Notes: a model not told the origin generated them from the sequence alone. Positions 36,605 through 45,740 are shown, numbered from the stretch's first letter. The stretch is DNA of 64,000 nucleotides from Desulfosporosinus sp. Sb-LF (GCF_004766055.1 NZ_SPQR01000001.1:186001-250000), one strand, 5' to 3'. Made by a program: numbers and translations.

Positions 36605-37552
36605 GACGAGAGCCGATCGATCTCGGAAAACTCAATTTGGGGTATTCGGAGGCGATTTGAACAGGGTAGAGTTGCGGTTAATCATACTAAATTTCTGGCA
36701 TATGACAGAGACGAAGACGGTAACTTAATCATCAATGAAAAATAATCCAAGATAGTAAGACGAATTTACAACGATTATTTGAACGGCAAGGGACCAAACA
36801 GAATAGCAAAAGAACTGGAGGAAGAAAGAGTTCCAAACTGGAACGGTAAAGCAAAGTGGTATGAAAGCAGTATTCAGAAAATGCTCTCTAACGAGAAATA
36901 CAAAGGAGACGCTTTGCTCCAAAAGACCTACACGGTAGATTTTCTTTCAAAGAAAAGGGTTGTAAATAACGGTGAGGTTCCGAGATATTATGTTGAGGAG
37001 AGCCATCCGCCTATTATCGATAAAGAAATATGGGAAGCAGTTCAGCTTGAAAAAGAGAGAAGGCGGGCTTTTGCCGAGAAACACCAGATCCAAAAGATTG
37101 ACTATGCATCTGGGGACCATCCTTTTGCCGGAAGGGTCATTTGTGGTAATTGCGGAAAGGCCTATGGCAGAAAGGTTTGGAATTCACCGGATGAAAACTT
37201 AAGAAGAGTGATCTGGCGGTGCAATAGTAAGTATCAGACTAAGGGACAAATCGGCTGTGATAGCAGACATATTAATGATAAACTTCTATATTCAGCATTT
37301 GTAAATACTTATAATGTCATCGTGGAAAACAAAGACTATTTCATGAAAAAGTGGACGGAGTAAAATAGTAGTGAAGATGTTTTGGAGAGAGTAACGGTCA
37401 AGCGTTTTATTAGCATATTTCAAGCAGCAGGTCCCATTGAAGCGTTTGATTCGGATTTATACTTCAAGCTCATTGAGAAAATGACAGTTCATGATGACAC
37501 AAAACTGATATTGAGCCTGTTGGATGGCTCTGAAATCGAGTGTGAAATCTAA
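36605..37552 (+). pseudogene. Large serine recombinase, C-terminal remnant with two in-frame stops
   Basis: One continuous frame from 36605 carries the end of the resolvase domain (DESRSISENSIWG), the recombinase domain (YNDYLNGKGPNRIAKELEE ... NEKYKGDALLQKTYTVDFL), the zinc-ribbon domain (FAGRVICGNCGKAYGRK and the second Cys pair) and the coiled-coil tail to 37552. In-frame TAA codons interrupt it at about 36743 and 37361. The N-terminal catalytic domain with its active-site serine is missing, so the protein cannot recombine DNA. It probably marks another lost mobile element. A strong terminator follows. Confidence 0.88.
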
Positions 37553-37558
37553 TAGAAA

Positions 37559-37608
37559 AAAGACTAGTCAACGAAGGTGTGTTTACCTGGTTGACTAGTC
37601 TTTATTTT
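37559..37608 (+). terminator. Rho-independent terminator after the recombinase remnant
   Basis: Perfect 14-bp stem (37559-37572 with 37590-37603) and a T-rich tail. Confidence 0.85.
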
Positions 37609-37646
37609 TTCATTTCATTAAACGAATAAGGTCGAAAAAATGAAGT

Positions 37647-37673
37647 AAGGGTATCCATTTTGTGGATACCCTT
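37647..37673. terminator. Second hairpin, possibly for the minus-strand gene downstream
   Basis: Perfect 11-bp stem (37647-37657 with 37663-37673) with a 5-base loop. No clear T run on either strand. It lies about 160 bp beyond the 3' end of the small carboxymuconolactone decarboxylase-like gene. The rest of 37674-37831 shows nothing. Confidence 0.5.
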
Positions 37674-37831
37674 TGCCTCTGTACGCTGTATGTATACTTA
37701 CATCTGACACTCAATCAAAGATTGAAGTTTAGATAAACATCTTAAATATTAGTCAAGTCATAGATGTTTTGGAAAAGCGCGATATCTTTTTACAAACCAA
37801 GAGTATATTCTAATGCTTACGATTAAATACT

Positions 37832-38137
37832 TTATTCATTTTTAAAAGCTGCTGTGGAAGCTGTCAAAATAGGATTGCTAAAAGCAAAGTAAGCGACACG
37901 CAAAGCTTCGGCAATTTCTTCATTACTTGTCCCAATCGCTTTTAGCTCTTCGGATACATTGGCAACACCGCCAGTTGAACCATAAGCTGCATCCAAGACT
38001 AAAGCTAAAAGTAATTTTGTTTTATAGTCCAGTGCACCTGGAACCATGGCTGACATCATTACCTTTTCGATTGCTTCTGCAAATACCGGATCATTTTTTT
38101 CCAAGCTTGCAAAGTACGGTGGCTTCAAAACTTGCAT
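37832..38137 (-). CDS. Carboxymuconolactone decarboxylase-like protein lacking the redox cysteines
   Basis: A 101-residue all-helical protein of the carboxymuconolactone decarboxylase/AhpD superfamily (LALVLDAAYGSTGGVANVSEELKAIGTSNEEIAEALRVAYF). AhpD-type peroxidase members need a Cys-x2-Cys pair and a His; this protein has no Cys and no His at all, so it belongs to the non-redox branch or has lost activity. It lies 46 bp downstream of the NCS1 permease on the same strand and is probably in one operon with it. AAAGGATG precedes the ATG. Confidence 0.75.
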   Translation of the reverse strand: MQVLKPPYFASLEKNDPVFAEAIEKVMMSAMVPGALDYKTKLLLALVLDAAYGSTGGVANVSEELKAIGTSNEEIAEALRVAYFAFSNPILTASTAAFKNE

Positions 38138-38183
38138 TTTACATACATCCTTTCTTATAAATTTATGATTTAACTACCATTTA

Positions 38184-39587
38184 CTAGTTAACATTTACAG
38201 CACTCTCGTTAAAACTTGTATCTTTAAATATATTTTTTCTTAATAATGGATATAGGATCACTGAGACAATTACAGCTGTGATAAATAAGATCGGAATAAC
38301 ATTAGCCAGCAAGAAGGAAATCGCTGTAGCAGCTGTAATAGTTACTACTCCTGCCCAGTTAAACTGCGGCGCCTTCATTGTCGAAACATCTCTACCTTTT
38401 TGGACGATAAAGTAGTCAGCTAACATAATGGTCGCTTGGCTAGTAGTCAATATGCCCAAAAGCGACAGCCAGCTGGTGAGTACTCCAATCAAATTACCCC
38501 AAATCAAGAGAAGACCGATAGCATTAGCTATGACAATCATCCAAAAACGTCCTGGTTTCCAGCCAAAAGCATCACCAGCATTTGTTAGTGCCAAAGAAGC
38601 TAAATAGCAATTCAAAACCTGCACTTTGCCCTGAGCCAAGATCATCAGGATTAAACCTATTACGCCTCCCAGGATAACGAAGTCGCCTCCAACGTTAGTA
38701 AGTGCGGCTTGACCTGCAGCAACAATGTCCATACCTTGAGCCATATAATATTTTTGCAGAGTCGCATAACCGGCATACACAATGATAGAACCTGTCAGCA
38801 AGATAATGATATCCATCATAATATTACCAAGGAATGCAGCAATAGCAACATCTTTTGTGGATTTTGAGAATCTGCCGAAGTCAGCATCCGCTAATGCGAG
38901 GGCTCCAGCCGAGCCAATCAAAATATTAATAACTTGAATGAAATGACTCTTCGTATCTCCGCCTGGTAAAACCGGACCGTGTGTTAAAATTTGTCCCCAA
39001 GATATTCCTGATGTTGCGGCAGCTTGGAATACCATGTAGCACATTATTACTAGGAAGCCAACAAGCATAATAGATGATACCTTAGTGACCAATTTGATAC
39101 CGAAAGCGGACAAAAGAATCCAGAGAACAGTTAGGATTGCATAAATTGCAATTGCGTTTGTAAGTGTTGCCGGCATTTTAAAGAAGAATAAAATCGTTTC
39201 GTAAATCAAAACGTTTTCCATAGCCAGCATACCAATAATCAATAAATTATAGCAAATAACAGAAATAACTGACCCTTTGACACCGAAACCATAGAAACGT
39301 GACATAACTGTGTTAGAAAGACCTTGTTTGTAAGCCATGTGTCCAATCAATGCACCTAAGGTTCCACCAAGGATACAAACAATAATAGCAGCGATAATTC
39401 CGACCCAGATCCCTGCAATGAAAGTACATGTCGCTCCAATGAGCAGCTGAGCTAATGTTGAGATAGCTCCCATGGTATTCCAAGATATTGAAAGCCATCC
39501 TTGTCTTTCTGAATCAGGCACTCTAGTAAGAGCATTATCTTCCATTACTTCTTTTAATTCTTTATGATCTAAATTTTCTCCACTCAT
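38184..39587 (-). CDS. NCS1-family nucleobase (cytosine/purine) permease, CodB-like
   Basis: A 467-residue membrane protein with twelve hydrophobic segments, full length for the purine-cytosine permease family. The N-terminus (DNALTRVPDSERQGWLSISWNTMGAISTL), a GALIGHMAY loop and the DADFGRFSKSTKD motif near residue 239 fit NCS1 transporters of cytosine, allantoin or hydantoin. It probably imports a nucleobase or ureide with protons or sodium. It is transcribed towards the small helical gene; the hydrolase gene lies upstream on the same strand. The substrate is not determined by sequence. Confidence 0.88.
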   Translation of the reverse strand: MSGENLDHKELKEVMEDNALTRVPDSERQGWLSISWNTMGAISTLAQLLIGATCTFIAGIWVGIIAAIIVCILGGTLGALIGHMAYKQGLSNTVMSRFYGFGVKGSVISVICYNLLIIGMLAMENVLIYETILFFFKMPATLTNAIAIYAILTVLWILLSAFGIKLVTKVSSIMLVGFLVIMCYMVFQAAATSGISWGQILTHGPVLPGGDTKSHFIQVINILIGSAGALALADADFGRFSKSTKDVAIAAFLGNIMMDIIILLTGSIIVYAGYATLQKYYMAQGMDIVAAGQAALTNVGGDFVILGGVIGLILMILAQGKVQVLNCYLASLALTNAGDAFGWKPGRFWMIVIANAIGLLLIWGNLIGVLTSWLSLLGILTTSQATIMLADYFIVQKGRDVSTMKAPQFNWAGVVTITAATAISFLLANVIPILFITAVIVSVILYPLLRKNIFKDTSFNESAVNVN

Positions 39588-39750
39588 CTATATTCTACAC
39601 TCCCTTTACAGATTTTCTCAACTAAAAGTCCAGAGTTATAAGCGGTAGGCCGTCGTGAAAAAATAAAGAAGCGGTGGTGCGTTGACGAGGCAGTCTCTAA
39701 TAGAAAAGTTGATTATATCAAAAATTACCCCATCACACGTGTTCCACCGC

Positions 39751-39933
39751 TCAAATATTTTTGCCTTTGCCGCTAGATCGAATCTTGCCAAGCAGCATAG
39801 CTGGAGTTTCCTTTAGCATGACGTTGATATCAGACTCACTAACCCCTTTTTTAATAAGAGTCAGTATTAACAATTTGATGCCGTCAACCAATTCGTTTCC
39901 CGGCTGGCCAGAGTCGGTGGTGAGCACTATCTG
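39751..39933 (-). pseudogene. C-terminal fragment of a second DUF6282-type hydrolase
   Basis: Sixty codons ending at 39751 read IVLTTDSGQPGNELVDG ... GVSESDINVMLKETPAMLLGKI plus a short tail. This aligns closely with the end of the intact hydrolase at 40193 (LLVTDAGLPGYDEVPAL ... GISEADLNVMCKDAPAALIGKI). It has no start and joins abruptly at 39934 to unrelated or inverted sequence. Confidence 0.8.
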
Positions 39934-39960
39934 GCGCTATCGCCACAGTGGCCATGCTGG

Positions 39961-40078
39961 GCTATGCCGGTGTTCATGTGTACCTGGCCAGGAATGACAA
40001 ACTGGATTATCAACTACGACTATCCCTTCGATTTGATAAATCATATTATCAAGGAGCGCGGTCCAGGGAATGTCCGCG
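39961..40078 (+). pseudogene. Inverted middle fragment of the second DUF6282-type hydrolase
   Basis: On the opposite strand to the preceding fragment, the stretch TWPGMTNWIINYDYPFDLIN then HIIKERGPGNV matches the segment of the intact hydrolase just before its C-terminus (AMTNWIVAYDYTIELTKRLIKERGPEHI). Together with the fragment at 39751-39933 it shows that a paralogous gene was broken and part of it inverted. Between here and 40192 only a short hydrophobic minus-strand frame (about 30 codons, 40055-40144) is seen. Confidence 0.75.
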
Positions 40079-40192
40079 CAGCGTGCCTACGATGATGACG
40101 ACAACAGCGGCAACTATGCCAAAAAAGCTGAACCAAGCCATTGCATAATCCGCTTCGCATATTTTGTATGAGTATCTTAAGTTGCCGTCCGA

Positions 40193-41257
40193 TCAGATTT
40201 TGCCGATCAGCGCCGCCGGGGCGTCTTTGCACATGACGTTAAGATCCGCCTCGCTGATGCCGTTTTTGAGAAGGGTTTCGATCAGCACCCTCAGAGCCGG
40301 CACTTCATCGTAACCCGGCAACCCGGCATCCGTGACCAGCAGAATGTGCTCGGGTCCGCGCTCTTTGATCAGGCGCTTGGTCAACTCGATGGTATAGTCA
40401 TAGGCCACAATCCAGTTAGTCATGGCGCTCCAGGGGACAACGGAGTTGGAGCATATTTCCACATACGATCCCAAATCAATCAGTTCCAGAGCCTCTTCCA
40501 CGGAGTTCAATGTCAGCTCCTGGGTAATGTGGTCATGTACAACTCCGACGTTCATACCCCTTTGCTTGACATATTTGGAAACGTCGTATTTCTCTTCGTT
40601 GGAGACGTGGCAGGTGGCCAGGCAACACCGCTCGCCCGTGCTGTTAGTGTTGTAGTCGTGCAGGATTTCCAGCACGCCAATCATCTCTGGGGTCAACGTA
40701 CCGCTCATATCGGAGACCCGGTAGCCTTTGGTTTCGTCGCCAAAAACTTCCTGCAGATGTGCCGAGTCGTTAGCAGGCAGCCAGATTTCCTTGCAGCGCC
40801 CGATGCTCAGGGCCTTTTTCACGGCTTGAAGATTCATGCCGCCGATGGATTTATCCAAAACGATGCCGCCAAACACCTGAACGGGCGTAAACTCCTCACC
40901 GCGCTTGGCTTTGTCCGCCGCCAACGCATCCAAGCTTCGTTGTAAAACGCCGGCCATCATGTTGGTTGGAGTGTCTTGGTCTTTAAACACTACGGCCTTC
41001 ATCTTCTGTTCGCTGCAACTGATGGCTGTGTCATAGTAGTTTGACCGGCCCTCAAGCCAAGCGGTGGGTGCGCCATGGGTGTGAAGCTCAATGCTGCCGG
41101 CCATAACGCGGTCGATTACTTCGGGTTTAATGTATTCGCCAGGAGTGAAATACAGGTACGGCCATGCCGGGTGGGCTCTTTTGATCAGTTCCTCTTCGGT
41201 AATCATGCGACCGAATTTCTTTTCTTTCCATTCCGCAATCTGCTTTGATTTGGACAT
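40193..41257 (-). CDS. Predicted metal-dependent hydrolase, DUF6282/amidohydrolase-like
   Basis: A 354-residue protein with features of a metal-dependent TIM-barrel hydrolase: the HxH motif in IELHTHGAPTAW near residue 58, a conserved lysine and histidines in ATCHVSNEEKYDV and VVHDHITQE, and an acidic residue in LLVTDAGLPG. It is unlike the well-known amidohydrolases and best fits the DUF6282 group, whose reaction I cannot name. GC content and codon use are higher than in flanking DNA. AGAAGGGA precedes the ATG. Neighbours (nucleobase permease, reductase, isomerase remnant) suggest a role in nucleobase or ureide breakdown. Confidence 0.7.
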   Translation of the reverse strand: MSKSKQIAEWKEKKFGRMITEEELIKRAHPAWPYLYFTPGEYIKPEVIDRVMAGSIELHTHGAPTAWLEGRSNYYDTAISCSEQKMKAVVFKDQDTPTNMMAGVLQRSLDALAADKAKRGEEFTPVQVFGGIVLDKSIGGMNLQAVKKALSIGRCKEIWLPANDSAHLQEVFGDETKGYRVSDMSGTLTPEMIGVLEILHDYNTNSTGERCCLATCHVSNEEKYDVSKYVKQRGMNVGVVHDHITQELTLNSVEEALELIDLGSYVEICSNSVVPWSAMTNWIVAYDYTIELTKRLIKERGPEHILLVTDAGLPGYDEVPALRVLIETLLKNGISEADLNVMCKDAPAALIGKI

Positions 41258-41592
41258 AATGAACGCTCCCTTCTAAAATAGAGGTTTTTTTACGTCAATA
41301 TCCCGGCCGGAAATATTAACACCAAACAAATTAGTTTTGAAACACAACTGTTTTGCAATTCAACTGTTTGATTAAATATATACCTTAATATTGATTTTTG
41401 TCAATGGTTTTAACTGCAAAAAGGTTGCGAAAATTATGTCACATATGCACAACAATTTATGGGGCATATCCGACTGTTTTTCCGCATCGGGAGTTTGACG
41501 TCTCTTGGAGCGTTAACCCCCTTTGAAGTCCGGCAGCGCTTCCTGATGCCGAGCGCGCAGCGGATTTTACCACCAAGTTATTGCCCATGCCT
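41258..41592. other. Intergenic region between hydrolase and marR-type gene
   Basis: Two minus-strand genes are separated by about 335 bp. The AT-rich first part (41260-41400) should hold the hydrolase promoter; no clear operator or consensus promoter was identified. No gene seen. Confidence 0.5.
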
Positions 41593-41653
41593 ATCGCACT
41601 ACAAAAAGCTGACGGTCGGTATTATACCGGCCGTCAGCTTTTTGTAGTGCGAT
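41593..41653. terminator. Very long bidirectional terminator hairpin
   Basis: Arms of 30 bp (41593-41622 and 41624-41653) pair with a single G-T wobble. The inner stem AGCTGACGG/CCGTCAGCT is followed by five T on either strand, so it can end transcription in both directions. The outer arm includes the stop codon of the MarR-type gene. Confidence 0.8.
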
Positions 41654-42087
41654 CATTGGGATTCGTCTTTGCGATATGACATCATGTTTTTGGTCAAACG
41701 GGATAAATAGTGGATGCACTGCTCTTTTTCTTCAGGCGAGAACCCTTGGAAGGTAATCTGCTCCAGTTCATCATATACCACATCCAGTCGTTTTTGTATC
41801 TCCCTGCCCTTGTCGGTGACGAACACGTTGACCTCGCGGGAAGATAGCGGGTTCCGCTTGCGGCGCAGTGTGCCATCTTCCTCCAGTTTCGCCAAAAAAT
41901 TGCTGATGGAGGACTTATCCAACGAGAACTCGTCACAGATCTCTCGTTGAATGCAGCCGTCGTTGACATACACATAATCCAAAATCCGTGGCTGCCCCTT
42001 CTCCAATCCGCATTCGCGAGCTCTGGTGAAGAGATATTTCCTCATCGAATAGTACAGTCTTGGTAAAAGACGCCAAATTGTGTCCAT
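41653..42087 (-). CDS. MarR-family transcriptional regulator
   Basis: A 144-residue winged helix-turn-helix protein. The recognition region CIQREICDEFSLDKSSISNFLAKLEEDGT and the wing RKRNPLSSREVNVFVTDKG are typical of MarR. It would bind DNA as a dimer and respond to a small ligand. The ATG at 42087 is preferred; a much longer open frame reaches 42417 but its extra residues are not protein-like. The ribosome binding site is weak (GGATGT). It lies upstream of the hydrolase and permease genes on the same strand and may control them. Confidence 0.82.
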   Translation of the reverse strand: MDTIWRLLPRLYYSMRKYLFTRARECGLEKGQPRILDYVYVNDGCIQREICDEFSLDKSSISNFLAKLEEDGTLRRKRNPLSSREVNVFVTDKGREIQKRLDVVYDELEQITFQGFSPEEKEQCIHYLSRLTKNMMSYRKDESQ

Positions 42088-42622
42088 GTTCTTACATCCA
42101 TTTCTAAATAGTGAAAGCCCACCGGCAACAACGCCTGTCCGCGATAAATCATCACGGGAGGCAAACCGGACAGATATCAAATTATTATGCCATATTCCCC
42201 GGCAAATTACCATTGGATATATAAAAAAAGTGGACACCAAAGTAGAAACAGATAGTAATGATAATGGCGGATTTATCATTACTATTTTAAACATAATATT
42301 ATTTGCATCACATACGGCAACTACAAGGTTATTGTTATTAACCAAACCATAATTAGAAACCCATGCTGAAGCCTTTAATTTCTCAGTACGGGCACTACTT
42401 ATGGGAAGGCCAACCAACGGTAAATGCTAGTGCCCTGAATCACAATATATCTAGAGTCAACTAAATTATCGTCGTTTTAATCAATTACAACAATTCACAA
42501 AGACCTTAATGCAACATCTTTTTCCCAAAAAAGTCCGGCATTTTTCTAGTCCCCTTACCAGGAGGTACAAAGGTGTTGGAGGTTTATTAAAGGTTGAGGT
42601 AAGAGAGGTATTGTGACAAAAG
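42088..42622. other. Intergenic region upstream of the MarR-type gene
   Basis: About 535 bp, AT-rich, between the MarR-type gene start and the next hairpin. Open stretches on both strands lack ribosome binding sites and protein-like composition. No gene is claimed. Confidence 0.5.
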
Positions 42623-42657
42623 AAAATGCCAGTCGGGTGACCTCGACTGGCATTTTT
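42623..42657. terminator. Bidirectional terminator downstream of the GarR-type reductase
   Basis: Perfect 13-bp stem (42623-42635 with 42644-42656), 8-base loop, with T-rich tails on both strands. It lies about 210 bp beyond the 3' end of the reductase gene; the stretch 42658-42863 shows no gene. Confidence 0.8.
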
Positions 42658-42863
42658 CATAGCTTACTGACTCAAGCATAATTTTGAGTATTTATTGGAA
42701 CATCACAATATCATACAGTGACAAATCTATAATCCTTCTAAATATATAATAGCGTAGTCGAAATTATCTAGAAGGAGGAGAAGATACGTAACAATTTGAG
42801 TTGATGAAAGATTAGTTATGGCTCATGTTAACAAGTTTCTATATTTATAGTTGTACTTTTTTA

Positions 42864-43754
42864 TTAAGATAGGACTTTTACCTGAATACCGTTAAGTTTT
42901 TCGTAGAATTGCACCAAGGCCGAGTGGTCAGCATGTTTTAAACCGTTGTTTTTTAAAAACTGCATCATCTCCATAACGCTGGCGTTTAGCGGTAAAGCCG
43001 CCCCCAAGGCGTGCCCTGTATCTAAAACGTTATTCAAATCTTTAATATGCAGGTCAATGCGAAAGCCCGGGTCAAAGGAGCGCTTGAAGATCATGGGAGC
43101 TTTTGCATCTAAAACCGTGCTTCCGGCGAGCCCCCCTCGAATCGCCTGATAAACCCGTTCGGGGTTCACGCCTGCTTTCGTGGCCAACGCTAATGCTTCT
43201 GAAATAGCTGCAATGTTTACTGCAACAATCGTCTGATTAGCCAACTTAGTTACGTTTCCCGCTCCGATATCCCCACAAAGTACTGCAGATGAGCCCATGG
43301 CTTTAAAGATAGGAAGGCAGGTATCAAAGTTATCTTCTTTACCGCCAACCATAAAAGCGAGCGTCCCGTCAATGGCTTTAGGTTCACCGCCACTAACCGG
43401 CGCATCCAGCATGCGGACTCCTTTCTCGGAGAGTCTCGCTGCAATTTCACGGCTTGCTTCGGGCGCGATCGAACTTGTATCAATTAGAATGGTCCCTGGA
43501 AGGGCTCCTTCCAACACACCGTTAGTTCCGAGAACGACTTCCTTGACCTCCGGAGAATTAGGGAGCATTGTAATAACCACTTGGCATTGCTCGGCGACCT
43601 CTTTAGGGGACGATGCCGGTGACGCGCCCAATTCAACTAATTCCTGAACGGGAACTGTCGAACGATTATAAACAATAAGCGAATACCCCGCTTTTAGAAG
43701 GTTTTTACTCATGGGCTTACCCATAATTCCTAGTCCAATAAAACCAATTTTCAT
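42864..43754 (-). CDS. garR: 2-hydroxy-3-oxopropionate (tartronate semialdehyde) reductase or 3-hydroxyisobutyrate dehydrogenase family
   Basis: A 296-residue enzyme of the beta-hydroxyacid dehydrogenase family. Rossmann motif GFIGLGIMGKPMSKNLL at residues 4-20, substrate motif DAPVSGGEPKAIDGTLAFMVGG near 117-138, and the catalytic lysine in GNVTKLANQ near 170. Close in pattern to GarR/GlxR, which reduce tartronate semialdehyde to glycerate in glyoxylate and allantoin breakdown. The hydroxypyruvate isomerase remnant immediately upstream supports that choice over 3-hydroxyisobutyrate dehydrogenase. GGAGG precedes the ATG. Confidence 0.85.
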   Translation of the reverse strand: MKIGFIGLGIMGKPMSKNLLKAGYSLIVYNRSTVPVQELVELGASPASSPKEVAEQCQVVITMLPNSPEVKEVVLGTNGVLEGALPGTILIDTSSIAPEASREIAARLSEKGVRMLDAPVSGGEPKAIDGTLAFMVGGKEDNFDTCLPIFKAMGSSAVLCGDIGAGNVTKLANQTIVAVNIAAISEALALATKAGVNPERVYQAIRGGLAGSTVLDAKAPMIFKRSFDPGFRIDLHIKDLNNVLDTGHALGAALPLNASVMEMMQFLKNNGLKHADHSALVQFYEKLNGIQVKVLS

Positions 43755-43836
43755 ACCTTAACATCCTCCGTTTCTATACCTGCTTATAAAAGCGATGTTA
43801 CGAGTCTAACCCATCCTAACTATGGCTTTTACCTTC

Positions 43837-44930
43837 TTACTTGCTTACCGAGCTGCTTTTTAGCCCGTAGCCAAGCTCTTTAAGCCAATTCAGCGAAGCC
43901 TCTGTATTCGGTGTGGGAACATACTCCATGGAAACATAACCGTGATATCCCAAAGCATCTATTGTCCGCAGTAGAAAAGGGAAATTGAGTTCGCCGGTAC
44001 CCGGCTGATGCCGCCCTGGGTTATCAGCAATTTGGATATTTTGAATTTTATCCAGATGGGTTTTGAGGGTCCCGGCAATTTCTCCCTCTTCTCTTTGGGC
44101 ATGATAAATATCATATTGAAGATAAACATTGGGGTGGTCTATCTCGGCCAAGAGGTCCAAAGCGTCTTGTGTTTTATTTAAAAGGAACCCGGGAATATCA
44201 AAATGATTGACCGGTTCAATGAGAAGCTTGATGCCTGCCTTCTCAAGTTGTTCTGCTGCGTAACGGAGGTTTTTTACTAGAACTGCATGCTGTTCTTGGC
44301 GAAGACCAGGGATCTTTTTGCCAACTAAACAATTGAGGCGAGGCGTATCAAATTCTTTTGCATAGGCAATGGCTTTTTCAATACCCTGACGAAACTCGCT
44401 TTGGCGTCTGGGATCCGCAGCAATACCTCTCTCTCCGCTTAATATTCTCTGCAACTCCGAATAAGCTTTAAGCGGGATATCCTTCCATTTATCGCTGACT
44501 ATGCTGTCTTTTTCTCTTATTCTGTGGTAAGGGAATAGGGTTACAAGATAATTTCCTATCATTCCTGTCACAACACCGGGGTATTTTGCAAGAAGAATGT
44601 TCTCAGCCGTAGCACGAACATCGGAAAATCTATGTCCGTGTACCTTCATTTTCCCTTCCATAATTACAACAATATATGGGCTCGAGAGGTTCCAGCCCCA
44701 CTCTTGTCCTTTAGTTTTAATAAAATCAGAATTATTGAATAACAGGTTAAGTATCGATTCATCCCTCAAGTACTGCTTTAACTCTATCTGCTCCTGCCGC
44801 TTCGTAATTTCTACCAACATAGCCGAACAAAGAAATTCAACGCTCTCGATTTCCTTAGACGATAAGTTATCATTATCTGCCAAAACCCACAAATAACCCT
44901 CTTTCCTTAGATTAGCAATAGGCCAACAAT
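43837..44930 (-). pseudogene. Chimeric gene: PucR-type regulator middle part fused in frame to the C-terminal two thirds of hydroxypyruvate isomerase
   Basis: One open frame of about 350-360 codons is made of two unrelated halves. Residues 1 to about 140 (counted from a TTG at 44892; WVLADNDNLSSKEIESVEFL ... SSPYIVVIMEGK) resemble the middle of PucR/CdaR purine-catabolism activators, ending before their DNA-binding domain. From residue about 151 (GERGIAADPRRQSEF) it is hydroxypyruvate isomerase (Hyi), with NLRYAAEQLEKAGIKLLIEPVN, LQYDIYH and PGRHQPGTGELNFPF, lacking the first 80 residues of that enzyme. The frame is open upstream to about 44930 with no convincing start. A deletion joining two neighbouring genes explains it. 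Function is unlikely. Confidence 0.82.
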
Positions 44931-44974
44931 AGAAAAAGTATTACATTTACCGGATGTACTAAACCAAACTCGAT

Positions 44975-45148
44975 ACTGTGCAAAAGCAAAAAATCTATAT
45001 ATCTGATGTTAAGAATTTGAATGACCCATTTGATACCAAAGCATATAGGTATGAATTGTTCGCAGACTTATGTTGACAAGCTCATCAGAATAGCAAATGA
45101 GTTGCAAATACCAGCTTTTCGAATGGTATTTAACGAATATGACGCTCG
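44975..45148 (+). pseudogene. Short remnant, possibly of a DUF2971-type gene
   Basis: The plus strand reads KQKIYISDVKNLNDPFDTKA, a stretch typical of DUF2971 proteins, up to a stop near 45072; another frame then gives KLIRIANELQIPAFRMVFNEYD to about 45150. No start, several stops. DUF2971 genes are common in mobile and defence regions, as is the AbiGi-like gene seen earlier. Confidence 0.4.
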
Positions 45149-45334
45149 CTGAGCCGGCATTTGTGGTCCTGGCAGCCTGCGCTCGGGCAGTCTCCCCTCG
45201 TAGCCTCGGGAAGCCGGCCCTCGCTTAGCGCGCTGCTTCGGGTCTTTGCTTAGGTCATTTACTCTGGGCGGCTGGATCAAGATGCTCACTCGTACCTCGT
45301 TGCGCTCCCTAGCAGCCTACTCCGTAAATAGCTT

Positions 45335-45357
45335 ATCCTGTCCACATCCGCTTCCCA
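45335..45357 (+). repeat. Dispersed 23-bp repeat, copy 1
   Basis: ATCCTGTCCACATCCGCTTC plus CCA, identical to 49895-49917. The sequence around the two copies differs, so the shared element is short. Confidence 0.9.
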
Positions 45358-45740
45358 GCACTTGTTTTCTGTCTTGGTTTGTCGGTCCTCGTACCTCGGT
45401 GCCGGACAAAGCCTTCGCCAGAAAAAAGCGCTCGAAGGCGGAGTGCATGTTAAAGCTTATGTCCGCTATGTTAGCGGGCCGATGTAATTCTCACCGGATT
45501 TGCTTAACCCGCTAACAAAGCTAGGCCCGCGGTTATCCGGCCAAGGAGACGAGGCCCGCGGCCGCGAGTGGGAACCGCTCCACTTAAATCGTTGCGGTAC
45601 CCGCTCGCTTTGATTGCTTATCCTGGGTTACCCGCCGGGTTCGTTCCTCGCTTCCTCGGGCCGCTACCAGCTAGGCTGCATTTATTGCACTAAGCAGAAA
45701 GTATAACTTTCGTTGTATACTGCAAGAAGGCTAATACGTA

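Noticed and set aside
40346-40945. Plus-strand open frame of about 200 codons opposite the DUF6282-type hydrolase
   Set aside because: The sense frame has the metal-binding motifs and a good start; the antisense frame is a by-product of high GC codon use.
42088-42417. Long N-terminal extension of the MarR-type regulator
   Set aside because: The extra 110 codons have no ribosome binding site or protein-like pattern, and the usual MarR length is reached from the ATG at 42087.
45068-45515. Open frames on both strands in the GC-rich patch
   Set aside because: They have no ribosome binding sites and low-complexity, Arg/Ser/Pro-rich translations; open frames of this length are expected in GC-rich DNA.
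45460-45530. Integron attC-like site (inverted TGTTAGCGGG/CCCGCTAACA)
   Set aside because: The ends do not satisfy the GTTRRRY and RYYYAAC core rules together, and there is no integron integrase.
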